Shown piece after piece: positions 35,392-43,670 of a DNA stretch of 64,000 nt (its first letter is position 1; the number at the start of each line of letters is the position of its first letter). A program made the translations under genes and the position numbers. The notes beneath the pieces are model-generated. The model was not told where the DNA came from. It worked only from the letters and a program-made list of their open reading frames with translations, and ran no database searches. This stretch comes from G965230615 sp965230615 (GTDB lineage: Bacteria; Pseudomonadota; Gammaproteobacteria; HTCC5015): assembly GCA_965230615.1 (NCBI GenBank), contig OZ246012.1, positions 186,001 through 250,000 of the forward strand, in the 5' to 3' direction.

Positions 35392-36195
35392 ATGATGATG
35401 AAATCTCAAGGCGAATTGGTTTTTGATAATCTTTATAGGCTTAAAAGAAAGCTATTTGGCAGGCCGCATATGCAAAATCGGCCTGCTATTAAGCACCCTC
35501 AAATTCCTGCCGATATAATAAGGAAAAAGTTAAATTTCATATTCAATGAACATCTTACTGCTAGAGGGTTTATAAATAGCAGGGAACATAATGTTTGGCT
35601 CAGAAAAAAGTCAGATGTTATTTTTGGCAGACTGGCAATATCAAGTGTCGAGAGATTATTGCCGACTTATTTTATCGTTGATCCAAATGTGGGCATTTGT
35701 ACGCCTGATCCTCTAAATCGTTTATCATCTTTCACTGAGCAAAATATTGACAACAGTAAACCAGTTTTCACTATAAAACTTAGTGATATCTTTCCACGAG
35801 AAGAATATCAATTAGAGCGTACATTTGACTTAGAATCTTTTGATTCTGAGAAAAATTTGGAGAATGCTTTAAAAGATATAGCGGCTTTGATAGCAAATAG
35901 AGCGGAATGTGTATTTGCTGAGTTTCAGACATATGAAGATCTATTAAATATCCATATTACTAAGCAATATCCCTGGGGCAAAAAAATATCCCCTTATTTG
36001 CCATTTAAGCAAGAAATGATTGGTTTACTTCATTTTGTTCTTAATGAAAAAAATAAATGTGAAGATTACTTTAAGGCTCTAGCTGTTGAAAGTGAAAATT
36101 TTCTAAAAGATACTTCTCTTGTTGACCATAAAAGAGATCACTATATGAAGCTGGCTTTACTATCGCAAAATGTTTTGGCGGAATTATCATCTTAA
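35392..36195 (+). CDS. Hypothetical protein, possible second immunity gene
   Basis: Not recognised. A 267-residue soluble, AT-rich gene 52 bases after the first putative immunity gene, on the same strand. The start is one of three consecutive Met codons near 35392, none with a clear ribosome site. The middle (IIRKKLNFIFNEHLTARGFINSREHNVWLRKK) resembles the start of DUF4304-type proteins, which also accompany toxin loci, but the match is loose. It may serve an earlier or alternative Rhs tip. Confidence 0.6.
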   Translation: MMMKSQGELVFDNLYRLKRKLFGRPHMQNRPAIKHPQIPADIIRKKLNFIFNEHLTARGFINSREHNVWLRKKSDVIFGRLAISSVERLLPTYFIVDPNVGICTPDPLNRLSSFTEQNIDNSKPVFTIKLSDIFPREEYQLERTFDLESFDSEKNLENALKDIAALIANRAECVFAEFQTYEDLLNIHITKQYPWGKKISPYLPFKQEMIGLLHFVLNEKNKCEDYFKALAVESENFLKDTSLVDHKRDHYMKLALLSQNVLAELSS

Positions 36196-36346
36196 GAAAT
36201 AAATGATTGTATTTTTATTATATTGACTTTGATTTAAGAGCGATGATTATCTTCTAGGCAACGTCCTGTAAAAAATAGTGGGTTAATGCTCGGTTGTAAT
36301 TCTTTCTTCAAATTGCAGATTTAGTTTTCATATTTATGGAATCACA

Positions 36347-36811
36347 ATGGGCTACCATCTCACCGTATTAAAAACTGAGCAAGGTAAACCTGTTCCTGTA
36401 TCCAGGAATCAGGTTGAAGGCTTGATTGAATCAAGAAATGACTTGGCATTCAAACCCGATGATGCCGGTTGCTTGCTCATTACCAAGCCTGCCTTTGGCG
36501 ATGCCAGCCCTCTACTGGTTTGGCAGAATGGGGAGATATGGACAGACAATGCCGACAGAAATACTCTAGATCTGCTGTTAGGTATTGCCGAAAAGCTCAA
36601 TGCCAGAGTCCGTGGAGATGAACTGGAAACCTATGCCACCTGTGATGAAACTTATATTCATCAAGATGATAAAGCACAATATGACCGAATAACCCGTTCA
36701 AGAAAGCACCTTAAAATAAAACATATCTGCCAAAAAATCGTATTACGAATCGCGGTTGTGGCATTTTTTATATTCTTGATACTGACTGGCAAACTACTCT
36801 TTGACCTTTAG
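36347..36811 (+). CDS. C-terminally anchored hypothetical protein
   Basis: Not recognised. A 154-residue protein: a soluble alpha/beta domain (about 1-115, with LLITKPAFGDASPLLVWQNG and TLDLLLGIAEKLNARVRGD), then a basic stretch (SRKHLKIKH) and one membrane helix at the C-terminus (about 133-152). Its base composition returns to that of the exosortase genes rather than the AT-rich immunity genes. It ends 25 bases before the exosortase H start and is probably cotranscribed. Confidence 0.68.
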   Translation: MGYHLTVLKTEQGKPVPVSRNQVEGLIESRNDLAFKPDDAGCLLITKPAFGDASPLLVWQNGEIWTDNADRNTLDLLLGIAEKLNARVRGDELETYATCDETYIHQDDKAQYDRITRSRKHLKIKHICQKIVLRIAVVAFFIFLILTGKLLFDL

Positions 36812-36836
36812 AAAAATTAAGCAGATCAATAAAACT

Positions 36837-37451
36837 ATGGCAAGCAAACGCAACAAAAAGCCCAAAAAACGGCACTACAACACCGCCGTCAGCCAGCCCA
36901 AAGCCAAAAAACCGGTGATCACTGTCAGCTTGTTTGAACTCGGCTCCTCCGGTCTGTTCAAAGTCGCTTTAGTATTTATTATCTCCTTCGTACTGATGGA
37001 AATGGCCTACAACTCCGCCCGCGATACCGCCTTCTCCGAATTCCTGATTGACCATCTCACTGTTGCCACCAGTGCTTCCATTATCGATGCCATCAGCGAA
37101 GAAAATGTGGTGTCACGCGGTAATCGCATCCTATCGCCGACCACCAAACTCACCGTCAATGTCGGCTGCGAAGGCACCGAAACCCTATTACTACTCATTG
37201 CCGCCATACTGGCCGTCTCCATACCCTGGCAACACAAAATCCTCGGTATCCTGTTCGGCTCCTTACTGGTCTATGGCCTCAACCAAATTCGAGTAATAGG
37301 ACTATATTATGCGCTGCGCACTGACAAAACCCTGTTTGATGCCCTGCATGGCTACATCGCCCCCATGCTCATCATCCTCATCGTCGCCATCTGCTTCAGC
37401 CTATGGATGTCACGGATAACCCCGCGCCATGGACTATCCCAAACTCACTAA
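36837..37451 (+). CDS. xrtH: Exosortase H (IPTLxxWG-CTERM-specific)
   Basis: 204 residues from ATG 36837 (a TTG at 36801 would overlap the previous gene). A basic N-terminus is followed by about five membrane helices. The exosortase triad is present: Cys in TVNVGCEGTETLL (about 111), Arg in LNQIRVIGLYY (about 152) and His in FDALHGYIAP (about 171). Size and the NVGCEGTE box match the exosortase H subfamily, which processes IPTL-CTERM proteins. The cognate substrate gene at 24940 is in the same block, a strong mutual confirmation. Overlaps the next gene by 23 bases. Confidence 0.86.
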   Translation: MASKRNKKPKKRHYNTAVSQPKAKKPVITVSLFELGSSGLFKVALVFIISFVLMEMAYNSARDTAFSEFLIDHLTVATSASIIDAISEENVVSRGNRILSPTTKLTVNVGCEGTETLLLLIAAILAVSIPWQHKILGILFGSLLVYGLNQIRVIGLYYALRTDKTLFDALHGYIAPMLIILIVAICFSLWMSRITPRHGLSQTH

Positions 37452-38106
37452 AACCCTGATGACCCTACTGCTGAGCATCACCGGGCTGATACTACTGGCC
37501 TGGTGGCAGGGTCATCACTACATCAACCTCATGCTGCCACTGTACGAAACCATCATTAGCTGGAACCTGCCCGACGGCTTTCGCGTCGTCGGCATGACCC
37601 AGACCGGCGGCAGCCGTGGCCAGTTTATCAACCTCGTCACCGCCACCACCCAACCCCTAACCGCACCGGGCCAAATCATCCCCGAAGGCATCAAAATTGA
37701 CAGCAGCACCCTCAGAGGCCATGCCTACCAGTTGCCGATTACCGCCCTGGGCATCCTACTGGCCTGGCCCAAGATTCAGCTCAAGCACCGTATCCTACTC
37801 ATCACCGCCGCCTGTCCAGTCATCATACTTGCCTCCTTAATCGACATACCCATGGTACTGCTGGGTGCGTTTACCGACTTCATCCTGTACTCACAAAACC
37901 CAGGCACTGATCCCAAACATCTGTTGATCACCTGGATGACCTTAATGGATGATGGGGGCAGGGTGGCCGTGGGTGCTGCTGTTGCGTTATCCAGTATCGC
38001 AGCCTACAAGTATTATTCATCATGGTTTGCTCAAAAATGTAAAACCAGCACGGTGCCAGCCACAAAAACTAGCAAACAGAGCAGCAGTAAAACTGCTTGC
38101 CAATAA
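37429..38106 (+). CDS. Exosortase H-associated membrane protein
   Basis: A 225-residue protein with membrane segments near 10-30, about 100-118, 122-142 and 180-200, and a periplasmic loop (about 35-95). Its start overlaps the end of xrtH by 23 bases, so the two are translated together. The arrangement xrtH plus a multi-pass partner of about 200 residues is a known pairing for this exosortase class. The role may be substrate presentation or linkage to an anchor (inference). Confidence 0.75.
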   Translation: MDYPKLTKTLMTLLLSITGLILLAWWQGHHYINLMLPLYETIISWNLPDGFRVVGMTQTGGSRGQFINLVTATTQPLTAPGQIIPEGIKIDSSTLRGHAYQLPITALGILLAWPKIQLKHRILLITAACPVIILASLIDIPMVLLGAFTDFILYSQNPGTDPKHLLITWMTLMDDGGRVAVGAAVALSSIAAYKYYSSWFAQKCKTSTVPATKTSKQSSSKTACQ

Positions 38107-38348
38107 CTTAAGCTGGCAAATGTTTGTAACAGTTCGGTTAGCGATTTAATAAGTGCAATGAGGTTGTGCATGCTAATTCTCCATAGTGTATAGGGGAATT
38201 CAGCATCTGAAAAAGTGACAAAAAGCGGGTTATATTGATATTTTCTTTGTTTTCAGCCGATAATTTTAATTAATATACAAGTACAAAAGAACTTAGCATG
38301 ATACAAATCATGATCTCGTTAAAACGATAAGTGCTGGTGTAAACTGCT
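38107..38348. other. Intergenic region after the exosortase block
   Basis: About 240 bases with no gene and no strong terminator hairpin; AT-rich sequence with a possible promoter for the fragment at 38349. It marks the switch from cargo back to minus-strand element genes. Confidence 0.35.
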
Positions 38349-38528
38349 ATAGCAAAGAAAAATAAAGATACTTCGCAGCAATCTGATAGCAAGATTTCTG
38401 TCTTAAAGGATGGAAAAGATGAAACTCAACAAAATGCTGCGGATGCTGTGCGTGAAGGTTGGCGTGATATAGAAGCAGGCCGCATCCACCCTATTGATAC
38501 ATTATGGGATGATATTGATTCTGATTAA
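38349..38528 (+). pseudogene. Short ORF lacking a normal start, antitoxin-like tail
   Basis: An in-frame stretch of 59 sense codons closed by TAA at 38526-38528. Its only start-like codon is ATA at 38349, just after an in-frame stop; no ATG, GTG or TTG occurs in frame. The C-terminal part reads AADAVREGWRDIEAGRIHP then IDTLWDDIDSD, an acidic helical tail like those of small antitoxins or addiction-module proteins. It may be a gene that has lost its ATG by one substitution, or one using a rare start. No toxin partner lies next to it. Confidence 0.4.
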
Positions 38529-38546
38529 CTCTCAAGTACTTGGTCT

Positions 38547-39770
38547 TTATAGTTTTGTGCTTAAGGTCGGTAGGACTATATCCTGAGTAGCGTCCCACTG
38601 CCAATATGGCATTGAGTTTTCTTTATATTCAGCAATGCGATTGCTGCGTATTGCATCAGCGGTTTTTTCATTTGAAAATATTTCCAGCGGCACAGCTTTA
38701 TCACCACTATCAATTAGCAGAAAGTTGGGATAGAGGATATTGTTTGAGTCATATCGTAACGGTTTATAGAAGTAACGGTCGTTTTTAATTAAGTGTTTTA
38801 TAAGTATGGCTTCTTCCATGGACTCTATAGGTAGGTAATCCTTAGTCGTGACCATGCCGTTGATTTCGTTTGCCTGCCAATAGCCTCTATTGGATCTTTG
38901 CATTGTCAATATGGTTATGATGTTGAAACCTGAAGCAATGGCTGGCCAGTCTTGAATGGCAATGTTGATATTCTTTTTGAATTGCTTTGCTGTTTCATGA
39001 CTAAACCAGATAATAAACTCGGGCGGTGTATGGGAGAGTCGTATACCAATGCCGTATTCAGATATCTGAAAGGATTTTAATTGCCCGATAATCAATATTC
39101 GTTTCGGCGCACCTCGAGGCGTTCTGGATAATTTATTGAGTGTCTTTTGTCGACGTGCTTCAATTTCCAATGCGTTTTCTGATTTAAACGGCTCTGGCAT
39201 ATAAAGATGTTGTGTTAGCGCTGTGCGTCGAATCATCAGTGTATCCCCGGCAGCCAGCATGTATTTATAGACTTGCTGGTAATGTCTTTTGCCTTTCATT
39301 TTGGGTGACCAACGATTAAAGCCGGCTTTTTCCCATAGTAAATGCAGCAAGCCGATGAGTTTGATTTCTTCTTTTTGTGCATTTGTCTGTGCATGGTCAG
39401 TTGTAAAAGAGGGTGGGGGTTGTCCAGTGTTGTTTCGGATTAATAAGGGTACTGATAGTTTTACTGAAACTCTGCCGTCCGGTTTTTCGATAATGGCCGA
39501 GTTTGTGTAGATACCTCTGCCGCAAAGTGATTTATCAGGTTCGTAAGACGGGCAGAATGGTGCATGCGCAGGTCCGGTATTCGGTATTCTTGCCAGGTAG
39601 TAGGATTGTTTATACGCAATATACAGTTTTTGATTGGGTTGCCGGCACAGGCATAACGGATATTCACCTTTGCACTTTGCCAGAATGTTTTGTGCACTTT
39701 CTGGGTTTTGTTCCAACCACTCCCGGCTGAAGTCTCCGATATTGGGAAAGCGTATGAATATTGATTGCAT
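38547..39770 (-). CDS. DUF1173-family protein
   Basis: 407 residues. The N-terminal CLCRQPNQKLYIAYK, then YYLARIPNTGPAHAPFC, is the DUF1173 hallmark: a CxC pair and a distal Cys forming a probable metal site. The family is found almost only on conjugative elements and plasmids of proteobacteria and has no known activity. The C-terminal part has a PD-ExK-like hint (PNFLLIDSGDKAVPLEIFSN near 360), suggestive of a nuclease-like fold but unproven. The N-terminal pattern is shared with the protein at 12545. Probably transcribed from near 40500 with the 188-residue gene. Confidence 0.78.
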   Translation of the reverse strand: MQSIFIRFPNIGDFSREWLEQNPESAQNILAKCKGEYPLCLCRQPNQKLYIAYKQSYYLARIPNTGPAHAPFCPSYEPDKSLCGRGIYTNSAIIEKPDGRVSVKLSVPLLIRNNTGQPPPSFTTDHAQTNAQKEEIKLIGLLHLLWEKAGFNRWSPKMKGKRHYQQVYKYMLAAGDTLMIRRTALTQHLYMPEPFKSENALEIEARRQKTLNKLSRTPRGAPKRILIIGQLKSFQISEYGIGIRLSHTPPEFIIWFSHETAKQFKKNINIAIQDWPAIASGFNIITILTMQRSNRGYWQANEINGMVTTKDYLPIESMEEAILIKHLIKNDRYFYKPLRYDSNNILYPNFLLIDSGDKAVPLEIFSNEKTADAIRSNRIAEYKENSMPYWQWDATQDIVLPTLSTKL

Positions 39771-39867
39771 TCGCAGACGACCTGAATTGATTAATCGCCA
39801 CGATATTTTAGAGCTTGTCTTTGCCGGAAATTATTTGTTTAACTGGCTTCAGTAGCCAGTGTTGTTG

Positions 39868-40434
39868 TTAATTAATCTTGTTGTTTTCCGGGTCTGCTAT
39901 TTCAATCAACCAATGATCGATTTTGGAATAGACGGCATTCATAAATCCGGATAAGGCTTCGCCATTGGTTTTACTATGATTCAGTTCTGCCAGTCTGTCT
40001 TGTACTTCCAGGTAACACGTTTCCAGCATGTCATCCAGCGGTATGTATTGCTTGAGTGTTTCGGTATTACGTATTTTGTCAGCAATGCCTTTTGTTGTTA
40101 GCTGATTTTTAATAGCCTCTTGAATTATGCTTGCTTGTGCATCGATTAGCTCGATTAGCTGTTGAACAGCGGTTGTATGTGGCGTTTGTATGATGATTTG
40201 ATAGATTTGTTCCTGCTCACTCATGTCACATTCATAGGCGGCAATAAAGTGTTTGCCATTATGAGAGCGGGTTTGCTCTACACCATGATGACCGTGGCTT
40301 TCGTATAGGGTGATGCCTGTGCTTTCGTACCGCAATATTGAAACTGCCCCGGTGTTTTTTTTACAGTAGTCGACCGCACCCAGTATGCAGATCTGCTCTG
40401 TTGTTTTGCTGGCCGGTTTAATGGAATCGGCCAT
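39868..40434 (-). CDS. Hypothetical protein upstream of DUF1173 gene
   Basis: Not recognised. A 188-residue soluble protein, with beta-rich sequence in the first 75 residues (SILRYESTGITLYESHGHHG and HFIAAYECDMSEQEQIYQI), then helical (VQQLIELIDAQASIIQEAI). It lies about 100 bases upstream of the DUF1173 gene on the same strand. The ribosome site is weak. An in-frame extension upstream is blocked. Likely part of the same element operon. Confidence 0.62.
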   Translation of the reverse strand: MADSIKPASKTTEQICILGAVDYCKKNTGAVSILRYESTGITLYESHGHHGVEQTRSHNGKHFIAAYECDMSEQEQIYQIIIQTPHTTAVQQLIELIDAQASIIQEAIKNQLTTKGIADKIRNTETLKQYIPLDDMLETCYLEVQDRLAELNHSKTNGEALSGFMNAVYSKIDHWLIEIADPENNKIN

Positions 40435-40587
40435 AGTAGGCTTGACATGGTTTTCCCTGGTAATGAAAAGCCATGTTTCCAGATAGGTTCCGGCTGCACG
40501 GAGTTGCCGGACTTTTGATGTAGAGGCCGTATCGCGTCATGGACTGATTAACCCCCCGCATTTCGCGGTCAATTGAATCCTTTAATA

Positions 40588-40619
40588 AATGTTAATTTTT
40601 TATTTTTAAAATTAACATT
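40588..40619. promoter_or_regulatory. Palindrome in divergent regulatory region
   Basis: AATGTTAATTTT and its exact inverse (12-bp arms, eight-base spacer) between the minus-strand gene at 40434 and the plus-strand gene at about 40786. A second palindrome, CTATTATTTTAAATAATAG, lies at 40724-40742. Such AT-rich palindromes suit operator sites, possibly for the KorA-like regulator encoded at 41245. Confidence 0.5.
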
Positions 40620-40812
40620 GGACTGGCAAGAATACTATGGTTACCCGGCATTGTCAGCCCTATATTTTCCGTATTTTCTTTGTGTTGGGTCGTGTTTTTG
40701 TCAATAAATAAGTAATTAAATGTCTATTATTTTAAATAATAGTATATTAATTGCCGGTTAATCTTTTTTCGTTGTTGCTGAATTTTTGTTAAAAAATTTC
40801 TCAATAGTATTC

Positions 40813-41244
40813 ATGGCAGTTTACACGCTTTATTTATTCATTTTGTTCTACCTTAGAGGTACGCTTGGTGTATTTTTTCCGTATTACAGAGTGGTTATGC
40901 TGTTTACCGGTTTTGAGCAAACGTTGGGATTGAGGTCTTCTATGTCTTTTCGTTTATCCAGATATTACTCGGTGGGAATGGGTGCCGGAAATTTGCTTGC
41001 AACGTTATTGTTGTTTGCACTTTCCCGTATCAACGCCATTTATGGTTGGCCAAATTGGTTTGTGTCCTTTTTAGGGCCTGCGGCAACGGTGGTTTTTTGT
41101 GTAATTAGCGTCATGTGGTTTCTTGATGCTTTACGGCCGGGTTATTTGAGGCGCTGTCTGCGCATAACTGTGGTGGAATCGAGCTACAGACCAGCTTGTA
41201 GGCCAGGACAAGCCTATCGCTTGCCTGTTCTAACGCGCTATTGA
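40813..41244 (+). CDS. Small membrane protein
   Basis: About 143 residues from ATG 40813 (a TTG at 40786 would add nine). Three predicted membrane segments (about 1-20, 58-75 and 82-105) and a basic Arg-rich cytoplasmic tail (GYLRRCLRITV, RPACRPGQAYRLP). Not recognised. Its stop is immediately followed by the stop of the convergent KorA-like gene. The ribosome site is poor for either start. Confidence 0.5.
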   Translation: MAVYTLYLFILFYLRGTLGVFFPYYRVVMLFTGFEQTLGLRSSMSFRLSRYYSVGMGAGNLLATLLLFALSRINAIYGWPNWFVSFLGPAATVVFCVISVMWFLDALRPGYLRRCLRITVVESSYRPACRPGQAYRLPVLTRY

Positions 41245-41688
41245 TCAGGTTTTTTTCTTTTTGCTGGAACTGCCGCGTTTGGCCTTTTTGGGTACATGTT
41301 TTTCTATGTCTTCTATTTCCATGATCTCAAGGAATCCGGCCTTATTTTCACCGGCGACAATTTCATAGTGACGCAGTCCGTGAGCTTTTAGCTGTTCTTT
41401 ATAGTTTTCCAGCACTTCTGCAATTGTTCGGCTCAGCCATTGCTCGTTGACGCCTGTATCCTTAATCACCTTTTGCCTGGTTTCCTGGCGCACGAGGACT
41501 CTGAATAGCACATCTTTTGTTTTTTGCCGCAGGCTTTTGCCCTTAACGGCTATATTAAACTGTCGCTCGTTCATTCCACCAATGCTTTCTATTAGCGTCA
41601 AAAGATCCGCTAGGCTGAGTTCATCTAAGTTTGTTTGGTCTAAACGAGACATTATATAAACATCGTCCTGTGACGTTCTAGTACTCAT
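41245..41688 (-). CDS. KorA/TrfB-like transcriptional regulator
   Basis: 147 residues (an ATG at 41652 would give 135). The middle reads MNERQFNIAVKGKSLRQKT, then VLVRQETRQKVIKDTGVNEQWLSRTIAEVLE (about 40-95). This resembles the TrfB/KorA helix-turn-helix that represses plasmid backbone promoters. The C-terminus is a Lys/Ser-rich basic tail. With the ParB-like gene at 7885 (KorB-like in outline), it suggests a KorA/KorB-style regulatory pair on the element. Palindromes at 40588 and 40724 and the AT-rich region at 41700-41785 are candidate operators. Confidence 0.68.
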   Translation of the reverse strand: MSTRTSQDDVYIMSRLDQTNLDELSLADLLTLIESIGGMNERQFNIAVKGKSLRQKTKDVLFRVLVRQETRQKVIKDTGVNEQWLSRTIAEVLENYKEQLKAHGLRHYEIVAGENKAGFLEIMEIEDIEKHVPKKAKRGSSSKKKKT

Positions 41689-41825
41689 TGATGGTACCAG
41701 GGGTTCTAAGTCGTTGATTATAGTATAAATATTAGTAATTAATAAATTAATATGTCAATTAATAGTATATATCTTTACTTAAATGATACAATTTGTGTAT
41801 CTCAAAATATAATTTGAACGCAGCG

Positions 41826-42131
41826 ATGGAGAAGCCGCCTACATCCACGCATCAGTTGATTGTCAGTCAGGAGTTGCAACATCGCTTATGGCCGTTTATT
41901 CAGGACTTACATCGTGATTGTAATGACTGGGAGTTTGCGGCATCCAGCGATGAATGCGGCAGGCTGTCACTGGGCTGCGGTTACAGAGCGATAGCTTCTG
42001 TTTACTTAAACCGCGCCTCCAGGGATTTTGGTCAGCACCGCCAGATGCTTGAATCTGCCCGTGAAATTGTTACCAAGGTGATTTCCGGTCGTCTGAATTC
42101 GATTAGCGAAAGCCCTGAATGTTCCACATAA
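41826..42131 (+). CDS. Small hypothetical protein
   Basis: Not recognised. About 101 residues from ATG 41826; a TTG at 41793 would add eleven. A soluble, mainly helical protein (STHQLIVSQELQHRLWPFIQDLHRDC, QHRQMLESAREIVTKVIS). It is divergent from the KorA-like gene across an AT-rich region of about 130 bases. No good ribosome site, so the start is uncertain. Confidence 0.5.
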   Translation: MEKPPTSTHQLIVSQELQHRLWPFIQDLHRDCNDWEFAASSDECGRLSLGCGYRAIASVYLNRASRDFGQHRQMLESAREIVTKVISGRLNSISESPECST

Positions 42132-42186
42132 ATCAACCCGCTCGATCATGTTACTAATCAATAACTGTCAATCTGTATCTACTTAT

Positions 42187-43086
42187 TTATGCCAGTACGG
42201 TCAGCATAGCGCTGACGTTCTGTTCTACCTCCTTTGATAGCTGTATGAGTTCAGTTGAATCCATTTGAATGCTATCGATGATTTTTATGGTATATGGATT
42301 ATGCAGTTCGTGTTCGATGGTTTTGTCGTGTAATGCCAGGCGCAAAAAGTACGCAAGATTTAGGATCGCAGTTTCCTCCTGATGTTGGCTCGGTGCTTGC
42401 TCAGGGGTCAGGTACAGGCTGATCGGTACATAAAAGGATGCCGGAAAACCCCATAGCAGTAACATGCTGGATCCGGTTTCCGCATGCGTGTGCTTGCCTA
42501 TTTTTTTCTCGACGATATCCCTGGGAAGTTTCTCTGCCCTGCAGGTTTCTATAATTTTTTGTGTGGTATTGGGTGTAATGATTGCACTGATTAACGTGCC
42601 GATATTGCAGAGTAATCCGAGCGTATATAACCTTGCGATGTTCAGTTTGTTGTTAATGTTAAGTAGTTTCTTGATCTTGTAAAAAATGCTCTGGTCCTGG
42701 TCTTTGATCGTGTTAACTTTTAAAGACAATTTTTCCGCCATAATGGCCATGTATAACGATTCCTGCCAAAAGGTATTCATATCGAATACTCCGCTGTCGA
42801 TTTCATCAAAATAATTGACGAATTCTGATGACATAATAATTTCAATGAGTTTATTGGTGCCTATCCGGCCTATGGCTTGTTCCAGATCCGTGATTTGACG
42901 TCCGGATGTGTAGTATGCACTGTTGGCGATTTTCAATATTCGAGCGCCGAGACTGACATCGGTTTGCAGCAAAATGGAAAAGGATTCAAAGTCTGCTTCT
43001 TGCTCAATGAGGTCTTGAAGCTTGAAAATAAGATCCGGAAGGGAAGGGAGTTGTGCCTTCCTCAGCATGGCTATCGGGCTATTCAT
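42187..43086 (-). CDS. HDOD-domain signalling protein
   Basis: 299 residues. The HDOD domain covers about 8-215: LPSLPDLIFKLQDLI, then DVSLGARILKIANSAYYTSG and AIGRIGTNKLIEIIMSSEFV, the standard HDOD pattern of an inactive HD-like fold that scaffolds regulators. The family's KHxxxG-like segment appears as KHTHAETGSSMLLLWGFP (about 197-215). HDOD proteins act in stress, cyclic-di-GMP and two-component signalling. It lies downstream of a degenerate histidine kinase and a 126-residue protein on the same strand but after a strong hairpin. Confidence 0.82.
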   Translation of the reverse strand: MNSPIAMLRKAQLPSLPDLIFKLQDLIEQEADFESFSILLQTDVSLGARILKIANSAYYTSGRQITDLEQAIGRIGTNKLIEIIMSSEFVNYFDEIDSGVFDMNTFWQESLYMAIMAEKLSLKVNTIKDQDQSIFYKIKKLLNINNKLNIARLYTLGLLCNIGTLISAIITPNTTQKIIETCRAEKLPRDIVEKKIGKHTHAETGSSMLLLWGFPASFYVPISLYLTPEQAPSQHQEETAILNLAYFLRLALHDKTIEHELHNPYTIKIIDSIQMDSTELIQLSKEVEQNVSAMLTVLA

Positions 43087-43198
43087 CGTGTAAGGGTTAT
43101 TTTGAATCGGTCGATATTATAGAAAACATATTGCCTATAAATCAGTATAAATAACTGATGATTGCTAACTTATTGATTATTTTATTTTGCCCTGATAC

Positions 43199-43244
43199 TC
43201 CTGGGGTACCGCCAAACTCGATAGAGTTTTTGGTACCCCCAGGA
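43199..43244. terminator. Long imperfect hairpin upstream of HDOD gene
   Basis: TCCTGGGGTACC...GGTACCCCCAGGA with inner CCAAACTC-GATA-GAGTTTTTGG. A very stable, about 20-bp stem between the 126-residue gene and the HDOD gene, both on the minus strand. It may be a terminator or processing site, or part of a small repeat element. Confidence 0.65.
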
Positions 43245-43271
43245 ATACAGCTTCCTTCCAACATCACCTGC

Positions 43272-43652
43272 TTACACCAGGAAATCTGATTGCTGCTTGG
43301 TAGACGTCCTGTCTATCGCCATATAGATCCTGTTGTCTGCCGGATTGAGTTCCACCAATGGTGAGGCAGAGACAATGGGATCACCGTCTTTTAACAAGAT
43401 GTAGCCATGACTTTTGAGATACAAAATGGCTTCTATTAATTCTTCGGTTATTTGTTCTTCTCTGAGCGCTTTTAAATGTGGCCGTATATTCGGTACGTAG
43501 ATGGAGTAACCCGCAGCAAGGATAATATCGAAGAACCGGTCTCTGAGTTTTTCACTTTTCTCCAGTTTTCTGTACTCGATTTTAAAGGTGATATAGTCAT
43601 ACAGGCTATAGAGGCCTCTTTTAATCGCTGTCGTTATTGTCATTGCTAACAT
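43272..43652 (-). CDS. Hypothetical protein
   Basis: Not recognised. A 126-residue soluble protein with a basic, helical N-terminus (AIKRGLYSLYDYITFKIEYRKLEKSEKL) and a C-terminal domain that could be a small winged-helix (EELIEAILYLKSHGYILLKDGD). It starts 18 bases after the stop of the degenerate kinase gene, so the two form an operon. Its Met at 43652 has only a weak ribosome site; an ATG at 43643 is alternative. Confidence 0.6.
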   Translation of the reverse strand: MLAMTITTAIKRGLYSLYDYITFKIEYRKLEKSEKLRDRFFDIILAAGYSIYVPNIRPHLKALREEQITEELIEAILYLKSHGYILLKDGDPIVSASPLVELNPADNRIYMAIDRTSTKQQSDFLV

Positions 43653-43670
43653 GATCCGATGCTCTTGTGC

